Source: an uncultured Clostridia bacterium
Lineage (GTDB): Bacteria; Bacillota; Clostridia; UMGS1810
DNA: 64,000 nucleotides
Assembly: GCA_934481345.1 (NCBI GenBank)
Contig: CAKSPF010000002.1
Coordinates: 248,001-312,000 of the forward strand
Direction: 5' to 3'
Shown here: in pieces, positions 8,597 to 17,114 of the stretch
Numbering within the stretch: the stretch's first letter is position 1
Layout of the letters: the number at the start of each line of letters is the position of its first letter
Program-made: the position numbers and the translations under genes
Notes under the pieces: model-generated
Told to the model about the DNA's origin: nothing
Seen by the model: only the letters and a program-made list of their open reading frames with translations
The model's database searches: none

Positions 8597-8659
8597 AATC
8601 ACGATATAAGTAATATAAGTAATTTTTAATTTTGACAAAATTTTATTGAAGTGATAATT

Positions 8660-10096
8660 ATGAAAAAAACATATGTAACCTCTATGCCGAACCACATTGG
8701 AGCGTTTTTGAAAGCAAGCAAGTGTTTTTCCGCTTTGGGGATAAACATTACCCGTGTAAGCTACAATAAAGCGGTTGATTCGCATATCTTGTTTATAGAT
8801 GCCGAGGGAACGGAAGAACAACTGAAAAAAGCGGACGTTGAACTTGGAAACATCGGATATTTGCAGAATAATAAAAACAGGACAAGTATTGTGCTTTTGG
8901 AATTCTGCTTAAGAGATATTCCGGGAAGCGTCACTGATGTATTAACGCTTATTGACAAATTCAGTTTTAATATATCTTATATAAGCTCACAGGAAAACGG
9001 CACGGACTATCAGTTATTTAAAATGGGGCTGTATGTTGATGAACCGGATAAGATTTCGGAATTTTTAAAGGAATCGGAAAAAATATGCAAAGTCCGTGTG
9101 ATTGATTACAACAGCTCCGAGAAAGTCTATGACAACAGCATTTTTTACAATACCTATGTTATGGGACTTTCACAATTAATGGGTTTATCGGAAAAAATCC
9201 GCGAAAAGCTTCTTGTTCATGTCAATCTTGCAATGCAGACATTGGATGAACAGGGGTTATCGCCGTATAGGACATTTGACAGTATAAGCAAATTTGCGGA
9301 ATTGCTTTCGGCTTCTGCCGGAGAAAGCTTTTCGCCGAGAATAAGCACACACAAAATCACGGAAAACACAGATATAATTCTTATTGAACCGCCCTGCGGC
9401 AGCAACACGGCAATTATAAGAAGCAACGGAAAAATGCTTTTTGTTGACAGCGGTTATGCGTGCTATAAAGATGAAATGCTCGGCATTTTTAAAAAGCTTA
9501 TACCGGATTTTGGCACAATGAAAAAGACTATACTTGTAACGCATGCGGATGTTGACCACTGCGGACTTTTGCCGATATTTGATGAAATCATCGCAAGTCA
9601 CAAGACTGCTTTGTGTCTGAAAAACGAGTATGAGGGCAAAAACGGCTACAGAGAAGAAAATCCGCTGCATAAGCCGTATATCAGCATTTGCAAAATCCTT
9701 ACATCATATATGCCGTCCGAACCTGAAAAGGTCAAAACACCTTGGAATGATACTAAAATTTTATCGGAGCCGCTTGAGCAGACAGGATTTTTTGATTTCG
9801 GTGAATTGCATTTTGAGGTCTACGAGGGAAAGGGCGGACACTTGCCTGGAGAAATTGTATTGATTGATTATAAAAATCATATTGCCTTTACCGGTGATGT
9901 ATACATAAATACTCACGGACTGACGCCCCAGCAGGCTGAATATAATCAATATGCACCCACGCTCATGACTTCCGTGGACACAGATCCGAAGCTTTGTGCC
10001 GAAGAAAGAAAAGCCGTCATGCAGCGTCTGGGGGTAGGTAAATGGCAGATTTTCGGAGCGCACGGGTTTAAAAAAGATTATTCTGTAAGTTTATAA
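8660..10096 (+). CDS. Tandem ACT domains fused to an MBL-fold hydrolase
   Basis: A 478-residue protein. Residues 1-70 and about 75-150 look like two ACT-type small-molecule domains (the second has the RDIPGSVTDVL motif). The rest is a metallo-beta-lactamase fold with all five motif positions: VDSG, HADVDH, GGHLPGE, TGDVY and GAHG. The second motif is HxDxDH rather than HxHxDH, a variant known from ComEC-type members, so it may still bind metal. Substrate is unknown; the ACT domains suggest amino-acid control. The ATG at 8660 is preferred over an upstream GTG that lies within the weak ribosome site. It is likely in an operon with the next gene (30-base gap). Confidence 0.75.
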   Translation: MKKTYVTSMPNHIGAFLKASKCFSALGINITRVSYNKAVDSHILFIDAEGTEEQLKKADVELGNIGYLQNNKNRTSIVLLEFCLRDIPGSVTDVLTLIDKFSFNISYISSQENGTDYQLFKMGLYVDEPDKISEFLKESEKICKVRVIDYNSSEKVYDNSIFYNTYVMGLSQLMGLSEKIREKLLVHVNLAMQTLDEQGLSPYRTFDSISKFAELLSASAGESFSPRISTHKITENTDIILIEPPCGSNTAIIRSNGKMLFVDSGYACYKDEMLGIFKKLIPDFGTMKKTILVTHADVDHCGLLPIFDEIIASHKTALCLKNEYEGKNGYREENPLHKPYISICKILTSYMPSEPEKVKTPWNDTKILSEPLEQTGFFDFGELHFEVYEGKGGHLPGEIVLIDYKNHIAFTGDVYINTHGLTPQQAEYNQYAPTLMTSVDTDPKLCAEERKAVMQRLGVGKWQIFGAHGFKKDYSVSL

Positions 10097-10126
10097 ATTT
10101 TAATATAATAACCGGAGGTATTTAAT

Positions 10127-10750
10127 ATGAAGCTTTACAATGTTACGGATGAAGAATTTGTGCAGTATGGGAAAGTTCTTGATTTGGATTGCGGTGAAAT
10201 AATTAATGAAGCCGAAAAAATCAAAATGCCGGATGCCGGCTCGGTATACGAAGCGTCTGTACCGGCTTTTGAAAATCTTGAAATCAAGAAAGTTTTTCAG
10301 AATGAAATTTTCGGTGAAATACCGGTTCAGACGGGTTATTGCTACGGTCACAGCAATGCGCTCAACGCCCTTGAATGGCATAAAAATTCTGAAATAAACG
10401 TTGCCGTAACGGACATGGTACTGTTTCTCGGAAAGGTATATGATATTGAAGAAGGCAACAGATATAACTCAGATAAGGTAAAGGCGTTTTTGGTAAAAAA
10501 GGGGCAGGCTATAGAAGTATATGCGACCACCATGCACTTTTGTCCGTGCGAAACCGAAAACGGCGGATTCGGCTGTGTTGTAGTGCTTCCGCAGGGTACA
10601 AATACGAACCTGGATTATGTACCGGAGGACAAGCTGCTTTTTCGCAAAAACAAATGGATAATCGCCCATGAGGACAATACCGCGCTCATTAACATGGGAG
10701 TTGTTCCGGGAATTTACGGCAAAAACCTTAATGTAAATGAAGATTTATAA
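10127..10750 (+). CDS. DUF4867-type cupin-like protein
   Basis: A 207-residue cytosolic protein resembling the DUF4867 family, with the block GYCYGHSNALNALEWHKNSE and a later TTMHFCPC; the His and Glu residues look like a metal site of a cupin-like fold. No catalysed reaction is known to me. It starts at ATG 10127 behind AACCGGAGGTATTTAAT, 30 bases after the ACT-MBL gene, so the two are probably co-transcribed and may act on related metabolites. Confidence 0.6.
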   Translation: MKLYNVTDEEFVQYGKVLDLDCGEIINEAEKIKMPDAGSVYEASVPAFENLEIKKVFQNEIFGEIPVQTGYCYGHSNALNALEWHKNSEINVAVTDMVLFLGKVYDIEEGNRYNSDKVKAFLVKKGQAIEVYATTMHFCPCETENGGFGCVVVLPQGTNTNLDYVPEDKLLFRKNKWIIAHEDNTALINMGVVPGIYGKNLNVNEDL

Positions 10751-10775
10751 TTAAAACTTTCTATAATATTGAGTT

Positions 10776-10798
10776 GGGCGGTGGGAAATCCACCGCCC
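10776..10798 (+). terminator. Strong GC-rich hairpin after the DUF4867 gene
   Basis: GGGCGGTGG (10776-10784) pairs perfectly with CCACCGCCC (10790-10798) around a five-base loop. No T-run follows, so it may be a weak or factor-assisted terminator or an mRNA-stabilising hairpin. It lies 28 bases before sbcD. Confidence 0.55.
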
Positions 10799-10826
10799 GT
10801 ATAATTTAGAAACTTTGGAGGAATAT

Positions 10827-11963
10827 ATGAGGCTTATGCATTTATCCGATTTGCACATCGGAAAAAGAGTTAATGAGTATTCCATGCTGGAGGATCAGCA
10901 GTATATACTTTCGCAGATTTTAAATATTGCAGACAGCAAAAAGCTGTTTGGAGTTATAATTGCGGGAGATGTTTACGATAAATCCGTTCCGTCTGCCGAG
11001 GCGGTGCAGCTCTTTGACGATTTTTTGGTAAAGCTGGCAGAAAGAAATCTGAAAGTATTTGTCATAAGCGGAAACCATGATTCTCCGGAGAGGCTTGCGT
11101 TTGCCGGAAGAATAATGAATAAGAGCGGAATATATATTTCTCCGGTATATGACGGAAATGTTAAGCCGATTACATTTGATGATGAATACGGTAAAATCAA
11201 TTTTTATCTTTTGCCCTTTGTAAAGCCGTCATCAGTGAGACGGTTTTATCCCGAAAATGAAATCGAAACATATACCGACGCGGTAAAAACAGCTATAGAC
11301 GCTATGAAAATCAATACTTCCGAAAGAAATGTCATCATCGCTCACCAGTTTGTGACAGGTGCCGGTACAAGCGGTTCGGAAGAACTTTCTGTAGGCGGAA
11401 GCGAAAATGTGTCAGCCGATGTATTTGCAGATTTTGATTATTGCGCCCTGGGACACATCCACAGACCGCAGAATGTTTGCGGTTCATCTGTGCGTTATTG
11501 CGGTACTCCGCTCAAATACTCGTTTTCCGAGGTTAATCATCAAAAATCGGTTACCGTTGCGGAAATAGGACAAAAGGGTAATATCTGTATAAAAACAACG
11601 AAGCTTGTACCTTTGCATGATATGTGTGAAATAAAAGGCGAATACGAAACACTTGTTTCAAAAAGCTTTTATTCAGATATCAAAACGGACAGCTACATGA
11701 GTGTTATACTCACTGATGAAAATGAAATACCCGAAGCGCTCGGCAGGCTAAGAGCGATATATCCGAATATAATGAGGCTCGGTTATGATAATGCACGAAC
11801 AAAAAATCCGGGAGATTTTTCGGCTGACGGCACCGCAGAAAACAAAACGCCGTTTGAGTTTTTTGCCGAGCTGTATAAAAAACAAAACGGTATTGAGCTT
11901 GATGAACACAAGAGTAAATATATTAAAAGCATAATAGAAAATATTCCGGAGGTGAGAAAATGA
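10827..11963 (+). CDS. sbcD: Exonuclease subunit SbcD (Mre11-type nuclease)
   Basis: A 378-residue metallophosphoesterase that, with SbcC, cleaves hairpins and blocked DNA ends. The metal motifs are in order: DLHIG, GDVYD, GNHDSPER, AHQFV and GHIHRPQ. The start is the ATG at 10827 behind GGAGGAAT; an in-frame TTG at 10815 lies within the ribosome site. The stop overlaps the sbcC start as ATGA. Confidence 0.95.
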   Translation: MRLMHLSDLHIGKRVNEYSMLEDQQYILSQILNIADSKKLFGVIIAGDVYDKSVPSAEAVQLFDDFLVKLAERNLKVFVISGNHDSPERLAFAGRIMNKSGIYISPVYDGNVKPITFDDEYGKINFYLLPFVKPSSVRRFYPENEIETYTDAVKTAIDAMKINTSERNVIIAHQFVTGAGTSGSEELSVGGSENVSADVFADFDYCALGHIHRPQNVCGSSVRYCGTPLKYSFSEVNHQKSVTVAEIGQKGNICIKTTKLVPLHDMCEIKGEYETLVSKSFYSDIKTDSYMSVILTDENEIPEALGRLRAIYPNIMRLGYDNARTKNPGDFSADGTAENKTPFEFFAELYKKQNGIELDEHKSKYIKSIIENIPEVRK

Positions 11964-14713
11964 GACCGCTTATGCTTACAATAAGCGCCTTCGGACCTTT
12001 TGCCGATAAGATACAAATTGATATGGGCAAGCTCGGCACAAAGGGAATTTATCTGATAACGGGTGACACAGGCGCAGGCAAAACCACAATTTTTGACGCA
12101 TTGACATATGCTCTTTACGGCGAGGCAAGCGGAAGTATGCGCGAGCCGAGAATGCTGCGCTCAAAATATGCCTCTCCCGAAACTCCCACCGAGGTTGAGC
12201 TTGTTTTTGAGTATTCGGGCAGAACATATACCGTGAGGCGCAATCCCGAATATGAACGCCCTGCGAAAAAAGGCGGCGGAACTACGCTTCAAAGGGCAGA
12301 AGCGGAGCTGATATTTGACGATGGCAGAGTAATAAACAAAATCAAAGATGTTGACGCTGCCGTAAAAGAGATAATGGGAATAGACTGCGGACAGTTTTTA
12401 AGCGTTGCAATGCTTGCACAGGGGGATTTCAGAAAGCTTATCACGGCTTCCACCGAAAAAAGAAAGGAAATATTCAGAAAAATATTCAATACTTCTTTGT
12501 ACAGAAGCATTCAGGAAAAACTAAAGGCTGATTTGTCGGAAACCGCAAAAGAGTATGAAAAGCTCACGGACAGTATCAGACAGTATACGGAAAACGTTTC
12601 ATGCGGAGAAGAGAGTGCTTTTTGTAATCAATTGAATAATGAAGATTTAGCCAAGCTGTCTGTGGATGAAACGATTGAGATTATAAGCAAAATAACGGAA
12701 GAAGACAAACTTAAATTTAATGAACTGAAGAAAAGCTTTGAGGATAATGATGCTGAAATACTCAAAATAACTGAAAATCTTAAAAATGCCGAAAAACAGG
12801 CAGAATTAAAAAAATCCGAAAAGCTTTTATCGGAAAACACAGCTTTGCTGAAAAATTTGGAACAAGCTTTGACGGGTGCAAAGAAATACGAGCCCGAAAT
12901 CGCAGAAATTAATAACAAAATTGCTGTTGAAAAAAACCTTTTGACACAGTATGATGAAGCCGGGCGCATTGCTTCGGAAACCGAAAAAACAAAAAATGAA
13001 TTGATTCTATTAAAAAAGAAATATGATAAACTAAGCGCAGAATATACAGAAACATGCGAAAAAATCAGAGCATGTGAAAGCAATACGGAAACTCTTGCAG
13101 ACGCAGAAACGCAGCACGAAGTATTAAAAAATTCATTGGACAGATCGGAGGCGGAGTTATCAGAGCTTGACGCTGAAAAAAACAGCATTTTAAGCTATAT
13201 TAATACTATAGATAATTGGCACAAAAAGCAGTCCGAATATCTGGCTGCCGCAAACATGGCGGATGAACTCGGAAAAATTCACATGCAGAAAAGCAGAGCT
13301 TTTTTTGACGCGCAGGCAGGTATTCTGGCACAAAAGCTTGAAAGCGGCAAACCGTGCCCCGTATGCGGTTCCGAAATTCATCCTGTGCCTGCCGAAACTC
13401 CGGCGAGCGCTCCTTCGGAAAAGGAAGTCGAAGCTGCAAAAGCGAAACATGAAAAACAGCTTAAAGTGAGCAGTCAGCTGAGCACGGAAACGGCAAGCCT
13501 CAAAGGAAAGGCTGATGAAATATTAAACCGGCTCGTGGCAAAAGATAATGCTTTGTATGCGAATGCCGACCTTGCCTTGATTTTGCCTGAAATTGATAAA
13601 AAATATGAACTGATTAAATCAAAAATATCCGATACTAAGGTGCAGCTTGAAATTACAAAAAACAATATTCTAAAAAAGCAGAAAATTCAGGCACAGTTAT
13701 CAGAACTTAAAAAAACCGAAAAGCTTCTTTCGGCCGAGATAGCAAATTCCGGAAGTTCTGTATCCTTGCTTGAAGGTGAAGCAAAGGAAAAGGAAAAAGC
13801 GTTGCTTTCCGTTAGGAATAAGCTGAGATTTCAAAGTAAAAACGAAGCAGCGGAATATATAAAACAGCTTGAAAATCAAGCTGCGGATTTGCAGGAGCGT
13901 ATAACTTCGTTTCAAGTCAAATACGATACCTGCAAGGATGATGTAAACAAACTGCAAGGGAATATTGCCGTTCTTAAAAATATATTGAAAAATACGGATA
14001 ATATTGACTGTGATGCGGAAAAACAGCGTCTTTCGGAGAAGCTTATTATAAAAAACAATCTGAATAATATGCAAAACTCGGTATGGGCGAGACTTGAGCA
14101 AAACCGTAAGCTTCTGCAAAACATAAAAAGCAGGGCAGAACAGCTTGACGGAATACGCAGACAGTACATAATGCAAAGCGAGCTTTCGGATACTGCCAAC
14201 GGTACAGTTGCCGGGAAAGAAAAAATAATGCTTGAAACGTATGTTCAGATGATGTATTTTGACAAAATACTCGGCAGAGCAAATGCTCGTCTTATGGTCA
14301 TGACAGAAGGGCAATACGAACTCAGACGGCGAGAAGAAATGACCAATCTGAAAAGCCAGAGCGGTCTGGAGCTTGATGTTACCGATCATTACAACGGTAC
14401 TGTTCGCAATGCCGAAACTCTATCCGGCGGAGAGTGCTTTAAGGCCGCTCTTTCTCTTGCACTCGGGCTTGCTGATGAAATCCAGGCATCGGCAGGGGGA
14501 ATTAAGCTTGATACAATGTTTGTGGATGAAGGATTCGGCTCGCTTGATGAAAACTCATTAAACCTTGCAATAAGCGCACTTGACAAAATCACCGAGGGTA
14601 ACAGACTTGTGGGGATTATATCACATGTGCCGGAGCTTAAAGCAAGAATTGATAAACAGATAGTCGTGAAAAAAGGCAAAGCGGGCGGCAGCAGAGCAGA
14701 ACTTGTCTGCTGA
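11960..14713 (+). CDS. sbcC: Exonuclease subunit SbcC (Rad50-type ATPase)
   Basis: A 917-residue SMC-like ATPase. Walker A (GDTGAGKTT) lies near residue 35. Two long coiled-coil arms flank the zinc hook CPVCG near residue 470. The C-terminal half has the signature LSGGECFKAALSLALG and Walker B TMFVDEGFGSLDENS. Length and layout are normal for clostridial SbcC. It is translationally coupled to sbcD. Confidence 0.95.
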   Translation: MRPLMLTISAFGPFADKIQIDMGKLGTKGIYLITGDTGAGKTTIFDALTYALYGEASGSMREPRMLRSKYASPETPTEVELVFEYSGRTYTVRRNPEYERPAKKGGGTTLQRAEAELIFDDGRVINKIKDVDAAVKEIMGIDCGQFLSVAMLAQGDFRKLITASTEKRKEIFRKIFNTSLYRSIQEKLKADLSETAKEYEKLTDSIRQYTENVSCGEESAFCNQLNNEDLAKLSVDETIEIISKITEEDKLKFNELKKSFEDNDAEILKITENLKNAEKQAELKKSEKLLSENTALLKNLEQALTGAKKYEPEIAEINNKIAVEKNLLTQYDEAGRIASETEKTKNELILLKKKYDKLSAEYTETCEKIRACESNTETLADAETQHEVLKNSLDRSEAELSELDAEKNSILSYINTIDNWHKKQSEYLAAANMADELGKIHMQKSRAFFDAQAGILAQKLESGKPCPVCGSEIHPVPAETPASAPSEKEVEAAKAKHEKQLKVSSQLSTETASLKGKADEILNRLVAKDNALYANADLALILPEIDKKYELIKSKISDTKVQLEITKNNILKKQKIQAQLSELKKTEKLLSAEIANSGSSVSLLEGEAKEKEKALLSVRNKLRFQSKNEAAEYIKQLENQAADLQERITSFQVKYDTCKDDVNKLQGNIAVLKNILKNTDNIDCDAEKQRLSEKLIIKNNLNNMQNSVWARLEQNRKLLQNIKSRAEQLDGIRRQYIMQSELSDTANGTVAGKEKIMLETYVQMMYFDKILGRANARLMVMTEGQYELRRREEMTNLKSQSGLELDVTDHYNGTVRNAETLSGGECFKAALSLALGLADEIQASAGGIKLDTMFVDEGFGSLDENSLNLAISALDKITEGNRLVGIISHVPELKARIDKQIVVKKGKAGGSRAELVC

Positions 14714-14819
14714 ACGGTAATTTTTATTTTGTTTTTGCAATTGCAGTGTGGCATACTTAGCGTGGTTACTTAGTTTTTTGAATGGAGTTCTGAGTATATA
14801 TAAAACAAGTTATGGAGAA

Positions 14820-15462
14820 ATGCTTGATAAAATACACGGCTGCCGGTACGGCAAATGTCTTGACAGCGTTGCCGGCGCACCGGTAGAGGGAATAAAGAAA
14901 ATAATATAAAATGAATTTTTCAAAGAAGGTATGGGATGCCCCTTTCGCTCAGAAATATGGGGACTTATAAGTGCAGGCAATTCCGCGCTTTGCTTCCGAC
15001 TATGCATACATAGATGCGACACTTGATCATGCGGATAATTCGGTATATGCCGAACAGTTTCTGGCTGCGGCTGAAGCGCTTGCATTTTTTGAAAGCGATA
15101 TGCTTACGCTTATAAATAAATCTATGGAATACATACCGCAGGACTGCCGCCTGAGAAAATGCTTTGATGACGTTATTTGCTGCTATAACGGCGGAAGGAC
15201 TGGAAAGACGCAAGAAAGCTGGTATTAAGCAGATATTCGCATCCGGATTTTACAAATGTTGTTCAAAATCTCGGCTTTGTGATTATCAGTCTGCTTTACG
15301 GAAAAAATAATATAATAATATGGAAGAAGATGTAAAGGCGCTTATAAAGGATTGTTTTATATGCGGTATAGATGTCGTAAGACTGTCTGACAGCATAAAA
15401 GGTCTTGCGTATGACAATATAACTTCGAACATTGGCACAGGTCAAAGTGGCACACTGATTTA
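14820..15462 (+). pseudogene. Decayed ADP-ribosylglycohydrolase gene
   Basis: Pieces of one family appear in different frames. At 14820 a 29-codon piece reads like the family's N-terminus (a GC...GAPVEG block) and then stops. From 14971 a second piece (DYAYIDATLDHADNSVYAEQF, then SMEYIPQDCRL) matches the central helices that in intact enzymes read like AYRDASISHTKNGIYGE and SEIPANSRL. A further piece near 15245 (NVVQNLGFVIISLLYG) matches the C-terminal region. Stops and frame changes separate them and the middle of the enzyme is missing. The family assignment is by eye. Confidence 0.6.
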
Positions 15463-15474
15463 AAATAAATATCT

Positions 15475-15520
15475 AAATCCGCATACCGAATGTATTTTTC
15501 GCACGGTCTGCGGATTTTTT
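15475..15520 (+). terminator. Terminator downstream of the pseudogene
   Basis: AAATCCGCA (15475-15483) pairs with TGCGGATTT (15509-15517) and a T-run follows. It insulates bioY from upstream transcription. Confidence 0.8.
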
Positions 15521-15547
15521 ATGACTTTTTGAGCAAAGCGGCAAGCT

Positions 15548-15580
15548 ATTGTCAACGCATACAGCAAAACAGTTGACAAT
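15548..15580 (+). promoter_or_regulatory. BirA-type biotin operator
   Basis: A perfect inverted repeat, ATTGTCAAC (15548-15556) and GTTGACAAT (15572-15580), with a 15-base spacer. Known BirA operators in bacteria have this architecture (TTGTAAACC-like arms, 14-15 base spacing). Its right arm contains the -35 box of the bioY promoter, so biotin-loaded BirA would block RNA polymerase. Confidence 0.8.
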
Positions 15581-15601
15581 TGCTCAAGAATATGCTATTC
15601 T
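15573..15601 (+). promoter_or_regulatory. bioY promoter
   Basis: TTGACA (15573-15578), 17-base spacer, TATTCT (15596-15601), 20 bases before the start codon. The -35 is embedded in the biotin operator. Confidence 0.75.
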
Positions 15602-15621
15602 TTTAATCGGAGGCGATTATA

Positions 15622-16182
15622 TTGAAACGTATTTCTGAAACAAAAATTCACACAATGACGCAATGTGCACTTTTTGCGGCTCTTTTATGCATTTGTTCAC
15701 CGGTTGCACTTCCCATAGGACCCGTACCGATCACACTGAGCTTGTTTGCTGTTATGCTTGTAGGTGTTGTACTTGATTTTAAAAAAAGTATAGTTTCGGT
15801 AGGGGTATATATTTTGCTTGGAATTTGCGGATTGCCGGTATTCTCCGGTGCAAGAGGAGGGGTGAGTGTACTTGCCGGCCCTACGGGCGGTTACATATGG
15901 TCGTATCTATTGATGGCGGCGATTATTTCAAAGGTAAGTGATATGAATTCAGATAATAAATTTATAAAATTTTCGGCGGTTTTTGCTGCTTGTATTGTAA
16001 GCATAGCCGTATGCTATTTTTTCGGTACACTGCAGTATATGTTTGTGCAGAAATGTGAATTGCAGACTGCCTTGATAGCGTGTGTTTACCGTTTTATTCT
16101 GTTTGACGTTATAAAGGCGCTTTGCGCTTCGGTAATGGGTTTGCAGATAAAAAATGCCCTTAAAGCCGCAGGTCTTATGTAG
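15622..16182 (+). CDS. bioY: Biotin transporter BioY (S component)
   Basis: A 186-residue membrane protein of the BioY family, the substrate-binding component of ECF-type biotin importers. It has about six hydrophobic helices and the family blocks LPIGPVPITLSLFAVMLVG (residues 31-49) and SGARGGVSVLAGPTGGYIW (75-93). It starts at TTG 15622, eight bases after CGGAGG. No energising ECF A/T genes are adjacent, so it would use a shared module or act alone. Regulation by biotin is supported by the operator upstream. Confidence 0.92.
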   Translation: MKRISETKIHTMTQCALFAALLCICSPVALPIGPVPITLSLFAVMLVGVVLDFKKSIVSVGVYILLGICGLPVFSGARGGVSVLAGPTGGYIWSYLLMAAIISKVSDMNSDNKFIKFSAVFAACIVSIAVCYFFGTLQYMFVQKCELQTALIACVYRFILFDVIKALCASVMGLQIKNALKAAGLM

Positions 16183-16213
16183 CATAAATTTTATATCAAA
16201 ACAGTTATTTCTG

Positions 16214-16242
16214 TTGATGAAATTAATTTTATATGATATAAT
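16214..16242 (+). promoter_or_regulatory. Promoter of the exonuclease III gene
   Basis: TTGATG (16214-16219), 17-base spacer, perfect TATAAT (16237-16242). Confidence 0.65.
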
Positions 16243-16294
16243 CACATTGTAGTCGGTTGACAAATTAATTTTAAAGATTGGAATGACATATTAT

Positions 16295-17053
16295 ATGAAG
16301 AAATTTGTTTCCTGGAATGTAAACGGACTGCGTGCAGCAGTCGGAAAGAATTTTAACGAGGTTTTTGAAACAATGAATGCCGATATATTCTGCGTGCAGG
16401 AAACCAAACTGCAGGAGGGACAAATATCGCTTGAGTTTGACGGATATTATCAGTACTGGAACTATGCGGAAAAGAAAGGATATTCCGGAACGGCGGTTTT
16501 TGCCAAAGAAAAGCCTTTGAATGTGACGTTCGGCATAGGCATAGATGAGCACGACCGTGAGGGTAGAGTAATTACGCTGGAGTATGACAAGTATTATTTT
16601 GTATGCGTCTATACTCCAAACTCTCAGAATGAACTTAAAAGACTTGATTACCGTATGAATTGGGAAGATGATTTTAAAAACTATCTTTGCGGGCTTAAAT
16701 CCGACAAATCAGTCATTGTCTGCGGTGATTTTAATGTCGCGGCAGAAGAAATTGACCTTAAAAATCCCAAAACAAATGTAAAGAATGCAGGTTTTACACC
16801 GCAGGAAAGACAGAAATTCGCCGTTCTTAAATCAAACGGATTTACAGATACGTTCCGTTATTTTTACCCGGAGCTTGAAGGGGTATATTCCTGGTGGTCA
16901 TACCGCTTTAATGCAAGAAGTAAAAATGCAGGGTGGCGTATTGATTATTTTCTTGTATCCGACGATTTAAATCAAAACCTTGTGGATGCCAAAATTCATA
17001 CGGATATTACAGGCTCGGATCATTGCCCTGTGGAATTAATTTGTGATATTTAA
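16295..17053 (+). CDS. xth: Exodeoxyribonuclease III / AP endonuclease
   Basis: A 252-residue exonuclease-endonuclease-phosphatase protein for base-excision repair. Active-site blocks: SWNVNGLRA (N-terminal Asn), CVQETKLQ (metal Glu), the CGDFNVA block, WWSYR, and the C-terminal GSDHCP with the catalytic His. The ATG at 16295 gives the family-typical N-terminus MKKFVSWNVNG; an in-frame ATG four codons upstream lies against a weak ribosome site. Confidence 0.94.
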   Translation: MKKFVSWNVNGLRAAVGKNFNEVFETMNADIFCVQETKLQEGQISLEFDGYYQYWNYAEKKGYSGTAVFAKEKPLNVTFGIGIDEHDREGRVITLEYDKYYFVCVYTPNSQNELKRLDYRMNWEDDFKNYLCGLKSDKSVIVCGDFNVAAEEIDLKNPKTNVKNAGFTPQERQKFAVLKSNGFTDTFRYFYPELEGVYSWWSYRFNARSKNAGWRIDYFLVSDDLNQNLVDAKIHTDITGSDHCPVELICDI

Positions 17054-17070
17054 TTTCGGCTGTTTTTATA

Positions 17071-17112
17071 AAAAATCATAACCGACTGTTCGGCAGGCGG
17101 TTATGATTTTTT
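17071..17112. terminator. Bidirectional terminator between convergent genes
   Basis: AAAAATCATAACCG (17071-17084) pairs with CGGTTATGATTTTTT (17098-17112). The A-run and T-run on either side make it usable from both strands, serving the exonuclease gene and the glycosyltransferase gene. Confidence 0.9.
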
Positions 17113-17114
17113 GT

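Noticed and set aside
8651..8659. GTG at 8651 as start of the ACT-MBL gene
   Set aside because: It overlaps the weak ribosome site; the ATG three codons later has better spacing.
9536..9560. Loss of catalytic function in the MBL protein because motif 2 is HADVDH
   Set aside because: HxDxDH is a known natural variant in ComEC-type domains and the other metal ligands are present.
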